A stretch of DNA of 6,882 nt, taken from the NCBI GenBank assembly GCA_002434915.1, contig DJLG01000090.1:1-6882 (forward strand), written 5' to 3'. Of this stretch, positions 1-5,261 are shown piece by piece. The translations under genes and the position numbers were made by a program. The stretch is from Proteobacteria bacterium UBA6522. Lineage in GTDB: Bacteria > Pseudomonadota > Gammaproteobacteria > Steroidobacterales > Rariloculaceae. The notes under the pieces are model-generated. The model had not been told where the DNA came from. It ran no database searches and saw only the letters and a program-made list of their open reading frames with translations. Position 1 is the first letter of the stretch. Each line of letters begins with the position of its first letter.

Positions 1-84
1 CTTGAAATGACGGTTTCAGATTTTTATCAAAATCCTTATGTCATTTTCCCAACACCCGAATTATTAAGCCGGAGCTTACAATGA
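1..84 (+). CDS. C-terminal tail of an unidentified upstream gene (partial)
   Basis: Frame 1 is open from the left window edge to a TGA at 82-84, giving 27 residues (begins LEMTVSDFYQ, ends LLSRSLQ). The other two forward frames hit stops within the first ten bases. The stop overlaps the ATG of the next gene (ATGA at 81-84), an arrangement typical of translationally coupled genes. The fragment is too short to recognise a family. The main doubt is that an open stretch of 27 codons can occur by chance; the stop-start overlap is what makes a real gene end more likely. If real, the DUF6152 gene is not first in its operon and its promoter lies outside the window. Confidence 0.45.
   Translation, partial: LEMTVSDFYQNPYVIFPTPELLSRSLQ
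71..74 (+). promoter_or_regulatory. Ribosome binding site of the DUF6152 gene
   Basis: GGAG lies 6 nt before the ATG at 81 and 9 nt before a second in-frame ATG at 84. Both spacings are workable, so the protein may begin MMKLL or MKLL; the signal peptide is the same either way. Confidence 0.6.
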
Positions 85-467
85 TGAAGTTATTGAGAAT
101 CCCTTTTGCTCTAATCACCACAGTTTTTCTTTGTGGTATGCCTGCTTCTGCCCATCATGCGGTTCAAGCGCAGTTTGATGTGAATAGCATAGACACTTTT
201 ACAGGAATGATGACTAAAGTGGAATTTATTAACCCACATCCTTATTTTTACTTAGATGTAGAAGGGGATGATGGACAGATAACTAACTGGGAAATAGAGT
301 CTGTTGCATTGAACGCTTTGCGACGTATGGGTCTTGTTAAAGAACTTCGTGTAGGCCTTGAATACACCGTTGAATATCACCCTGCTCGTAATGGAGAATC
401 GCAGGGATTAATGATGGCGATTACTCTTCCAGGCGGAAATCGTCTTCTGATGCGTAATGCAGAGTGA
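81..467 (+). CDS. DUF6152 family secreted protein
   Basis: This 128-aa protein has a Sec signal peptide (charged start, hydrophobic residues about 7-20, probable cleavage after ASA at 24) that would leave a mature protein beginning His-His. The mature part is one DUF6152-type domain: HHAVQAQFD at 25-33, the beta-strand segment TGMMTKVEFINPH at 41-53 with the conserved Asn-Pro-His, an NWEIES segment at 69-74, then an amphipathic LNALRRMGL helix. The predicted all-beta fold resembles small OB-like domains. Length is usual for the family. Function is unknown; the conserved histidines suggest metal or ligand binding, which is inference. It lies directly upstream of a secreted PDLTGFW-motif protein, and the same two modules are fused in the gene at 5932-6882, so the two probably act together in the periplasm. 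Its TGA overlaps a GTG at 464 that could, less likely, start the next gene. Confidence 0.9.
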   Translation: MMKLLRIPFALITTVFLCGMPASAHHAVQAQFDVNSIDTFTGMMTKVEFINPHPYFYLDVEGDDGQITNWEIESVALNALRRMGLVKELRVGLEYTVEYHPARNGESQGLMMAITLPGGNRLLMRNAE

Positions 468-522
468 CTGTTTTTCTTAAATCTATAGGTGATATTAAAT
501 TCCCCTTCTTGGGACTGCTATT

Positions 523-529
523 GAGGGAG
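523..529 (+). promoter_or_regulatory. Shine-Dalgarno site fixing the start at 536
   Basis: GAGGGAG sits 6 nt before the ATG at 536. This strong site decides the start in favour of 536 over the in-frame GTG at 464, which would put 24 extra residues before a complete signal peptide. Confidence 0.7.
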
Positions 530-535
530 TATCGT

Positions 536-1354
536 ATGAAAAGGCAGGTTTCGTTATTTAGTCGTGCAGTGGCTGCGTTACTAACATTAATTTTATATGT
601 TGGTACGGTTGCTGCTCAGGAAACACCTAGGACTGCTGATGGGCATCCGGATTTGACAGGTTTTTGGCATGCAGGCGCAATGGGTTTTCGTGGATTTGAG
701 AATGAGGATGGAGACATTGTGCTTAATCTGGAAGGTCGTGATAACAGTTTGACTAACTTCGAGACAGATTTTGCAGTGCTTGAGAGATCCAAGGCCAATA
801 AGCCAATGTATAAGCCAGAGTACTGGGATAGGATTCAGGATTTAGATTGGAATGGTTTAGCTTTAGATCCTGTTTTTGGATGTAAACCCGCATCAATACC
901 TCGTGTGGGGCCGCCTCATAAGATCGTACAAACACCTACGGAAATAATATTTATGTACGATACTAGAAACATTAATGCATATCGAATTATTCCAATGGAT
1001 GGGCGGGAGCATCTTGATATACAGGTCAATGATACGACCTGGATGGGTTACTCAGTGGGTCGTTGGGAAGGCGATACGCTGGTAGTTGATTCGGTTGGTT
1101 TCAATGATGAGAGCTGGTTGGGTTGGATGGGCTATATCCATAGTTGGGATATGACTGTTACAGAGAGAATTCGTCGTGAAGGAAATACTCTTTACTGGGA
1201 AGCTACTGTGGACGATACCATGCTTCTAGAACCATGGACTGTTGATCCAATTCAAAGACAACTAAACGAAGACCCTGACGCCTTCTTTTTTGGAGACACA
1301 GGGTGTGAGGAGCGGGACGCAGACCGTATTGTTGATCCAACTGTTCGAGGATAA
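536..1354 (+). CDS. Secreted PDLTGFW-motif protein, partner of DUF6152
   Basis: This 272-aa exported protein has no function I can name. Residues 1-27 are a Sec signal peptide (MKRQVSLFSR, then a hydrophobic core, cleavage near VAA at 25-27). Visible landmarks are HPDLTGFW at 37-44, GCKPASIPR at 115-123, QTPTEIIFMYD at 132-142, YRIIPMDGREH at 149-159, GYSVGRWEGDTLVVD at 171-185, GFND at 188-191, VTERIRR at 208-214 and WEATVDDT at 221-228. This order matches a widespread uncharacterised family of secreted proteins, common in Proteobacteria and Acidobacteria and often encoded beside DUF6152. The predicted structure is beta-rich. C116 and C257 could form a disulfide. An in-frame GTG at 464 overlaps the preceding stop (GTGA), but that start would bury the signal peptide. 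The gap to the DUF6152 gene is 68 nt, and both are probably on one transcript. A homologous domain forms the C-terminal half of the gene at 5932-6882. An enzymatic or ligand-binding role is possible; nothing visible decides. Confidence 0.85.
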   Translation: MKRQVSLFSRAVAALLTLILYVGTVAAQETPRTADGHPDLTGFWHAGAMGFRGFENEDGDIVLNLEGRDNSLTNFETDFAVLERSKANKPMYKPEYWDRIQDLDWNGLALDPVFGCKPASIPRVGPPHKIVQTPTEIIFMYDTRNINAYRIIPMDGREHLDIQVNDTTWMGYSVGRWEGDTLVVDSVGFNDESWLGWMGYIHSWDMTVTERIRREGNTLYWEATVDDTMLLEPWTVDPIQRQLNEDPDAFFFGDTGCEERDADRIVDPTVRG

Positions 1355-1373
1355 TCATTAGAAGATTGTGTAT

Positions 1374-2312
1374 CTAGGGGGTCTGTATAGCCCTTAATAC
1401 GTTATCTTCCGCTCTCTCAAGGTAGTCAAGAAAAACACTGGGATCATCAACTAAGGGATGTGGGTCTGATGGGCCCCTGTCTAGAAATAGATTATGAAGT
1501 CCCTGAACTCCTCCTGGCGTATTTACATGGGTAGGTAATCGAACCTGTATTGGGGGTGATTGCTGAGCTAGCAGTTCAAACCGGCGTATATTTCCCAAAA
1601 CGGTTTGGTTTTTCCAGAAGTCATTCCCTTGTGCACCACCACCCCCAAAAATTACCGCACGATAGTCTTCTCCGCTGTCAGATACAGTGAACTCCATGGA
1701 TAGTACTCCCTCAGTATGCCCAGGTGTGATATAGAACTTCATAACCTGATCACCTAGTTCTAGGGTGTCTCCATCCTGTATAACCATGTCCACCTCAGCA
1801 ACGTCCATGATAAATTCATTTGGTATGTCTGTTTGGGCTCTTTTCCAATCACCAGCGGTTAGGGCGACACGAGTGTCAAAGTTGTCTTGGTAATAGGCAT
1901 GACCAGCCATATGATCAAAATGTCCATGTACCCCAAGCACATACTTAATATCCATGGGGTCGAATCCGAGTGTCCTTATATGCTCAACGCCAGTTTCTAT
2001 ATAAGGTGGGTGAAGAGAGTCTATAAGGATTAATCCCTCATCAGTAACAATCAGATATGAGGATACCCATTCAATACCTACATAGTAGAGATTATCAAAA
2101 ATTTTAAAAGGTTCTGTGCTCTTTTGTAACTCTTCATTTGCAAATATTTCACGTCTTTCTCGGGACACATAACTAAAATCAGTTAGCTCTAGTTCAGGAA
2201 AGTCTTCGACAGTGAGCTGAGCATTAGCGCTTTGCCAATTAAAGGTAAGTATTACCGATAACGATATAAGCCAAGATATCAGTGCACGTTTTAAATTGTT
2301 TTTAAAAGGCAT
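1374..2312 (-). CDS. Secreted metallo-beta-lactamase-fold hydrolase, B3-like zinc site
   Basis: This 312-aa MBL-superfamily metallo-hydrolase carries a signal peptide (KNNLKRA, hydrophobic residues about 10-24, cleavage after ANA at 29-31), so it should act in the periplasm. The MBL motifs are in order: strand and loop LILIDS at 94-99, HGHFDHMAGH at 129-137, PGHTEG at 197-202 and LPTHVN at 259-264. Ligands H129, H131 and H199 would bind the first zinc. D133, H134 and H262 would bind the second; using a late histidine instead of Cys or a bridging Asp resembles subclass B3 lactamases. The usual Asp of glyoxalase II-type enzymes appears absent (IFGGGGAQGN at 221-230). The substrate is unknown; lactones, esters and beta-lactams are all possible, and B3-like sequence does not by itself mean antibiotic resistance. 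It is the second gene of an operon with the alpha/beta hydrolase (18-nt gap) and ends 19 nt from the convergent gene at 536-1354. Confidence 0.9.
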   Translation of the reverse strand: MPFKNNLKRALISWLISLSVILTFNWQSANAQLTVEDFPELELTDFSYVSRERREIFANEELQKSTEPFKIFDNLYYVGIEWVSSYLIVTDEGLILIDSLHPPYIETGVEHIRTLGFDPMDIKYVLGVHGHFDHMAGHAYYQDNFDTRVALTAGDWKRAQTDIPNEFIMDVAEVDMVIQDGDTLELGDQVMKFYITPGHTEGVLSMEFTVSDSGEDYRAVIFGGGGAQGNDFWKNQTVLGNIRRFELLAQQSPPIQVRLPTHVNTPGGVQGLHNLFLDRGPSDPHPLVDDPSVFLDYLERAEDNVLRAIQTP

Positions 2313-2321
2313 TTGTATTTT

Positions 2322-2327
2322 TCCTTT
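2322..2327 (-). promoter_or_regulatory. Shine-Dalgarno site of the MBL hydrolase gene
   Basis: Read on the minus strand, AAAGGA lies 9 nt before the ATG at 2312-2310. It fits within the 18-nt space after the preceding stop, supporting this start and translation from a shared transcript. Confidence 0.65.
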
Positions 2328-2330
2328 GCT

Positions 2331-4322
2331 CTAATTTTCTACGTTCATTCTGTGGTCCCAATGTTTACCTGCTGACTCAAGAATCACTGAAAGGTCTTGG
2401 TTCAATAGGTATCCATCGCTGATGAGTTTCATGGTGGATTCCGCAACTAATCCTAAATACTCGGCACGACTCGAGTAGCGTTCTTCGATAGATGGACGAG
2501 GGTCTCTTTGAGCTTCACGCTCAGTAAGTGTTCGGGCGAAAGGTATGTAAAGCCCTGCTCCTGAGACCGGGTTTGTCGGTCTCCACCCAGTATAAGTCGC
2601 AAGAGGTACAGCAATATCTGGGGATCGCAATCCATCAATTTCATTACCGCTGGCATCCACTTGAGGAACCATAAATGGGTAGGGGTGACTTGCATTAGGG
2701 GGCTCTTGGCTAATAATCCCGCTACTCCCTAACTCTGGTCCAAAATCAAGCGCATAGGCTGTACTAACCTCTTTTAGCACATTTAAACCTGGTATCTCGG
2801 GAAATTGAAAATCTGTCATCTCAACCAGTGTATCTTGCTCTAGGGTAGAGTAACGACTAGGGGGTGGTTGGTTGTCATTGGTTATCCATCGATCCATAGC
2901 AACTAATAAACCGCGAAGAAACCAACGGTAATCGTTAGGGTTTGGCTGAAGATCCTCATGTCCAGACATAGATAGCAAAGTTGCTGGGTAGTGCTGAGTA
3001 CCTGCAAAATCGTAGGTGCGTACGTTGTCCATAAGTGGCAGGTCTTTTCTCCCATCTAAAGAGATGTGAGTTAATGCGCCAACAGACCGCCAATATTCAG
3101 TAGATGAGTTTGTATAGAAAATTTTTGGCATAGCGTTTGATGGAATGCTTGCCAAGAGACCATCAGAGTTGCCAGTAGCGGGGTCTGTTTGGGTAATATC
3201 AGCAAATGGGAAGACCCTATTAGGATATTCAAAAGCTCCTCCTGGGGCCCGAGATGCTTGTGCAAATCGTTGGTTAAAACTTCCCCGTGCTGCCCCAGCA
3301 ACATGAGCAATGATTCCATCAAAGACTTTGCGATTTTGTGTGTCTTCATTAAATCCATCATGAAGAAATGTTCTTAATAAACGTCCGCTTTGGGATGAGC
3401 CAAAAGTAATGGCACGATTAATATCTCCACTTGATATACCTAGTTCGCTGGTTGAACCATACTTAAGTTGTGAGATGGTTTCGCGGATCGCTGAAAGACC
3501 CAGACCTGCTAGTGGAGGGTCTTCAGACACATAGATAACATCATAGATTTTACCGGGCTCAAATCCTGTTTCTAGATAGACCATGGTAGGATCTAGAATT
3601 ATTTCTTCTCCTGCTTGACGAGCGAATTGCCAATCGTTCCGGGAGATGTTTTGACGCGGCCCTGATATTCCATCACGGACTGTCATTTTATTTCGAGGGT
3701 CCAAAGGGTTACTTACTGGGTATGCAATATGATTTCGGTTTCCAAGGGAGTGCGAGTAGGTTTTTTCGGAAACAATAATATCGCTTCTTACTATGCCCTC
3801 TATTACTTTGCCATTATCTGTAGCTATAGGTGGATAGGTACGTAATTGATTTTCTATTAGAGGCGTATCGTGTTGCCAACCTACCCACAGTAAAGTGAAA
3901 CCTTCCCTCAGTAGAAAACCATCACCCATCTCATCAGCCGTTGTTGGTTGGAGTGAACTTATAGCCCTGTTAAAACGATTTAAGGCGCCAGGCCTGCCTC
4001 TATTTGCCACTTCAAAAAAAACTGCACCATTTCCAGATTTCATGTCTTTGGGTTTTATTAGGTAGAAATCAGCCGAAAATTCCACCATCCCATCTGAGTT
4101 AGTAGCTGTTTTATCAATATCAATAATAATTTTATTAGCAGAGTTTTTTGGATCTATAGCGTAGTGAATTTTGCCGGATAGGGCCTCATAGGGACCAGCT
4201 AGCCCATACCTCGTCCCATTTGCTATGTCATTGCTTTGGTTAATATCAATATTGACAATATTTGCTGTGGCTAAGGAGGCAGCTAGAAAAAACGGTGCAA
4301 ATAGATAATGTGTAGCCTTCAT
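2331..4322 (-). CDS. Large secreted alpha/beta hydrolase (Abhydrolase_10-type)
   Basis: This 663-aa protein starts with a signal peptide (MKATHYLFAP then FFLAASLATA, cleavage near residue 20), indicating periplasmic export. It matches the long alpha/beta-hydrolase-domain family (Pfam Abhydrolase_10), whose usual size is about 600-700 aa. Visible landmarks are GPYEALSGK at 43-51, FFEVANRGRP at 102-111, LLREGFTLLWVGWQHD at 137-152, the nucleophile elbow FGSSQSGRLLRTF at 307-319, NSSTEYWR at 405-412 and FAGTQHYP at 439-446. S310 is the probable nucleophile, in a GxSxS rather than the classic GxSxG elbow. H444 is a likely catalytic histidine and E409 a candidate acid; these assignments are inferred from position. 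The activity is presumably ester or related bond hydrolysis, substrate unknown. AGGA lies 5 nt before the start codon. It is the first gene of a two-gene operon with the MBL hydrolase and is divergent from the cytochrome c gene. Confidence 0.9.
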   Translation of the reverse strand: MKATHYLFAPFFLAASLATANIVNIDINQSNDIANGTRYGLAGPYEALSGKIHYAIDPKNSANKIIIDIDKTATNSDGMVEFSADFYLIKPKDMKSGNGAVFFEVANRGRPGALNRFNRAISSLQPTTADEMGDGFLLREGFTLLWVGWQHDTPLIENQLRTYPPIATDNGKVIEGIVRSDIIVSEKTYSHSLGNRNHIAYPVSNPLDPRNKMTVRDGISGPRQNISRNDWQFARQAGEEIILDPTMVYLETGFEPGKIYDVIYVSEDPPLAGLGLSAIRETISQLKYGSTSELGISSGDINRAITFGSSQSGRLLRTFLHDGFNEDTQNRKVFDGIIAHVAGAARGSFNQRFAQASRAPGGAFEYPNRVFPFADITQTDPATGNSDGLLASIPSNAMPKIFYTNSSTEYWRSVGALTHISLDGRKDLPLMDNVRTYDFAGTQHYPATLLSMSGHEDLQPNPNDYRWFLRGLLVAMDRWITNDNQPPPSRYSTLEQDTLVEMTDFQFPEIPGLNVLKEVSTAYALDFGPELGSSGIISQEPPNASHPYPFMVPQVDASGNEIDGLRSPDIAVPLATYTGWRPTNPVSGAGLYIPFARTLTEREAQRDPRPSIEERYSSRAEYLGLVAESTMKLISDGYLLNQDLSVILESAGKHWDHRMNVEN

Positions 4323-4551
4323 TAGGATCCTATTATTATTCGTAGGCTTAATTTAAGACTCAAGATAGGTCTTGTAGGGACTAACGTCCAGTTATTACAG
4401 TAAGAATTTGGCATTATTAGTTATTAATCTAAAATCTTGTGATTATCCGTAATTAGCCCATCTCCCTTATACTAGGGATATTAATACCGTAGAGCTAAAG
4501 GATCATCAAAAAGTGGTTTTTAGACATAAAAAAGAAGTTTTCAGTCAATAC
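4323..4551. promoter_or_regulatory. Divergent intergenic regulatory region
   Basis: This 229-bp AT-rich gap separates the hydrolase operon (minus) from the cytochrome c gene (plus) and must hold promoters for both. Besides the plus-strand -10 element described separately, it has small inverted repeats: CAAGA/TCTTG at 4361-4365 and 4370-4374 (4-nt loop), overlapping AAGAC/GTCTT at 4355-4359 and 4369-4373, and GGAC/GTCC at 4378-4381 and 4386-4389. On the minus strand a TTGAGT followed 17 nt later by AATAAT resembles a sigma-70 promoter, but it lies so close to the start codon at 4322 that it would leave almost no leader. No coding frame here looks real. Confidence 0.55.
4463..4478 (+). promoter_or_regulatory. 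-10 box inside a perfect inverted repeat (putative promoter/operator)
   Basis: TCCCT-TATACT-AGGGA: the 6-bp centre at 4468-4473 matches the sigma-70 -10 consensus at five of six positions and is flanked by perfect 5-bp complementary arms. Transcription would start near 4480, giving a leader of roughly 33 or 72 nt depending on the cytochrome start. No good -35 hexamer lies at 16-18 bp spacing; TTGTGA at 4437-4442 is too far away. A weak -35 plus a palindrome over the -10 box is compatible with a regulated promoter, but regulator binding is inference. Confidence 0.4.
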
Positions 4552-4923
4552 ATGAAACTCAAAGTCTGCTTTATTCTAAGCATCTGTTTTTGCTGTATTT
4601 ATTTTATCCAGATTGCTAATGCAGCTAAAAATCCTTATTTAGAGAAGGGAGAGCCAATACGTACACTTGCAACCATAGATGGACGTATTACAGACACGAA
4701 TAATGGACGAACTGTGTATGAGGCTACCTGTGCCTTTTGTCACGGACTGCAAGGCGAAGGAGGATTGGGTGGCGGAATCTCGCTTTTTTCCGCTACAAAT
4801 ATAGAGGTTGTAATGGATCGCGTGAGGAATGGGCTTGAAATAATGCCAGGTTTTGGAGGTTCATTAACTGAGGAGGAAATCCAGGACGTTAGTGCTTATG
4901 TGGTAGAAGAGCTTCCTCATTAA
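4552..4923 (+). CDS. Small periplasmic cytochrome c
   Basis: This 123-aa monoheme class I c-type cytochrome transfers electrons in the periplasm. A signal peptide covers residues 1-24 (MKLK, hydrophobic core, cleavage after ANA). The heme attachment motif is CAFCHG (C60, C63, H64), and M98 in IMPGFGG is the expected second axial ligand. The helix LTEEEIQDVSAYVVEEL at 105-121 is the usual C-terminal helix packing against the heme, as in the cytochrome_CBB3/CccA-like group. The redox partner is unknown. Start choice is uncertain: a GTG at 4513 has AAAGGA 10 nt upstream (4497-4502) and would add 13 residues before the signal peptide, whereas the ATG at 4552 gives a normal signal peptide but only a weak upstream purine run (AGAAG at 4533-4537). 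I prefer 4552 on signal-peptide shape. Confidence 0.88.
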   Translation: MKLKVCFILSICFCCIYFIQIANAAKNPYLEKGEPIRTLATIDGRITDTNNGRTVYEATCAFCHGLQGEGGLGGGISLFSATNIEVVMDRVRNGLEIMPGFGGSLTEEEIQDVSAYVVEELPH

Positions 4924-4940
4924 TACAATAAAAACAGTAA

Positions 4941-4969
4941 TATAAATTAATAAATTAATGTAATTTATA
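4941..4969. repeat. All-AT inverted repeat with internal tandem repeat
   Basis: TATAAATTA (4941-4949) and TAATTTATA (4961-4969) are perfect 9-bp complementary arms around an 11-nt spacer. The left half also holds two tandem copies of TAAATTAA (4943-4950, 4951-4958). It lies in the 72-bp spacer between the cytochrome c and DUF2905 genes. With only A-T pairs and no following T-run on the plus strand it would be a weak terminator; it might serve as a protein-binding site or be chance in AT-rich DNA. Confidence 0.4.
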
Positions 4970-4995
4970 CAAAATAATATCTTTAATAAAAAATT

Positions 4996-5196
4996 ATGCA
5001 GCGCACAGTAATAATTATAGGCTTAGTCGTTTTAGTGGCTGGGCTTCTTTGGCCATGGATTAGCAGGATTCCGCTTGGAAGGTTGCCTGGCGATCTAATC
5101 ATGGAAAGATCTTCTTTTCGAATTTACTTTCCCCTAACTACAATGATCTTAGTCAGTGTAGTGATATCACTGATTCTGTGGTTATTACGCCGTTAA
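4996..5196 (+). CDS. DUF2905 family small membrane protein
   Basis: This 66-aa integral inner-membrane protein has two hydrophobic segments, about residues 4-22 and 45-63, joined by a short polar loop. The loop carries the family signature around IPLGRLPGDL at 25-34, and the segment after it (FRIYFPLTTMI, 41-51) is also typical of DUF2905. The length equals the usual size of this widespread, uncharacterised family, and its role is unknown. The start is constrained by an in-frame stop at 4987-4989, so the ATG at 4996 is the only standard choice. There is no Shine-Dalgarno sequence; the upstream bases are almost entirely A and T, which could still favour initiation by leaving the leader unstructured. 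It sits between the cytochrome c and FAH-family genes with AT-rich gaps on both sides, so operon membership is uncertain. Confidence 0.88.
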   Translation: MQRTVIIIGLVVLVAGLLWPWISRIPLGRLPGDLIMERSSFRIYFPLTTMILVSVVISLILWLLRR

Positions 5197-5203
5197 AAGC
5201 GGT

Positions 5204-5228
5204 TAATTAGTTTGTAAAGACCTAATTA
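5204..5228. repeat. Inverted repeat TAATTAG/CTAATTA
   Basis: Perfect 7-bp arms at 5204-5210 and 5222-5228 with an 11-nt spacer, just after the DUF2905 stop. It overlaps the right-hand hairpin at 5224-5252, so the two structures would exclude each other in RNA. Confidence 0.3.
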
Positions 5229-5256
5229 CTGATATTTAATAGGTTAGTAATTTTTT
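5224..5256 (+). terminator. Possible weak Rho-independent terminator
   Basis: AATTACT (5224-5230) pairs with AGTAATT (5246-5252) around a 15-nt loop that allows a few extra wobble or A-T pairs, and a run of six T (5251-5256) overlaps the end of the stem. The layout is terminator-like but the stem is AT-rich and weak. It ends only 5 nt before the FAH-family start codon, so it could end DUF2905 transcription or simply be AT-rich spacer. Confidence 0.25.
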
Positions 5257-5261
5257 CTAAT

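Noticed and set aside
464..535. N-terminal extension of the secreted PDLTGFW protein from GTG 464
   Set aside because: It would put 24 residues, including a second hydrophobic patch, before a complete signal peptide; the ATG at 536 has a strong ribosome site at ideal spacing.
616..935. Two open minus-strand frames of 60 codons each (616-798 and 753-935)
   Set aside because: They lie wholly antisense to the secreted PDLTGFW protein, have no recognisable motif, and the plus-strand frame has clear family signatures.
1355..1373. Terminator between the convergent genes ending at 1354 and 1374
   Set aside because: The 19-bp gap has no inverted repeat or T-run of note on either strand.
1374..2312. 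Calling the MBL-fold protein an antibiotic-resistance beta-lactamase
   Set aside because: The fold and zinc ligands are clear, but the superfamily is functionally broad and nothing in the sequence or neighbourhood shows beta-lactam specificity.
2453..3377. Minus-strand frames at 2453-2695 and 3071-3361 and a plus-strand frame at 3189-3377
   Set aside because: All are inside the 663-aa alpha/beta hydrolase gene, whose frame is intact with family motifs throughout; their products look like out-of-frame translations.
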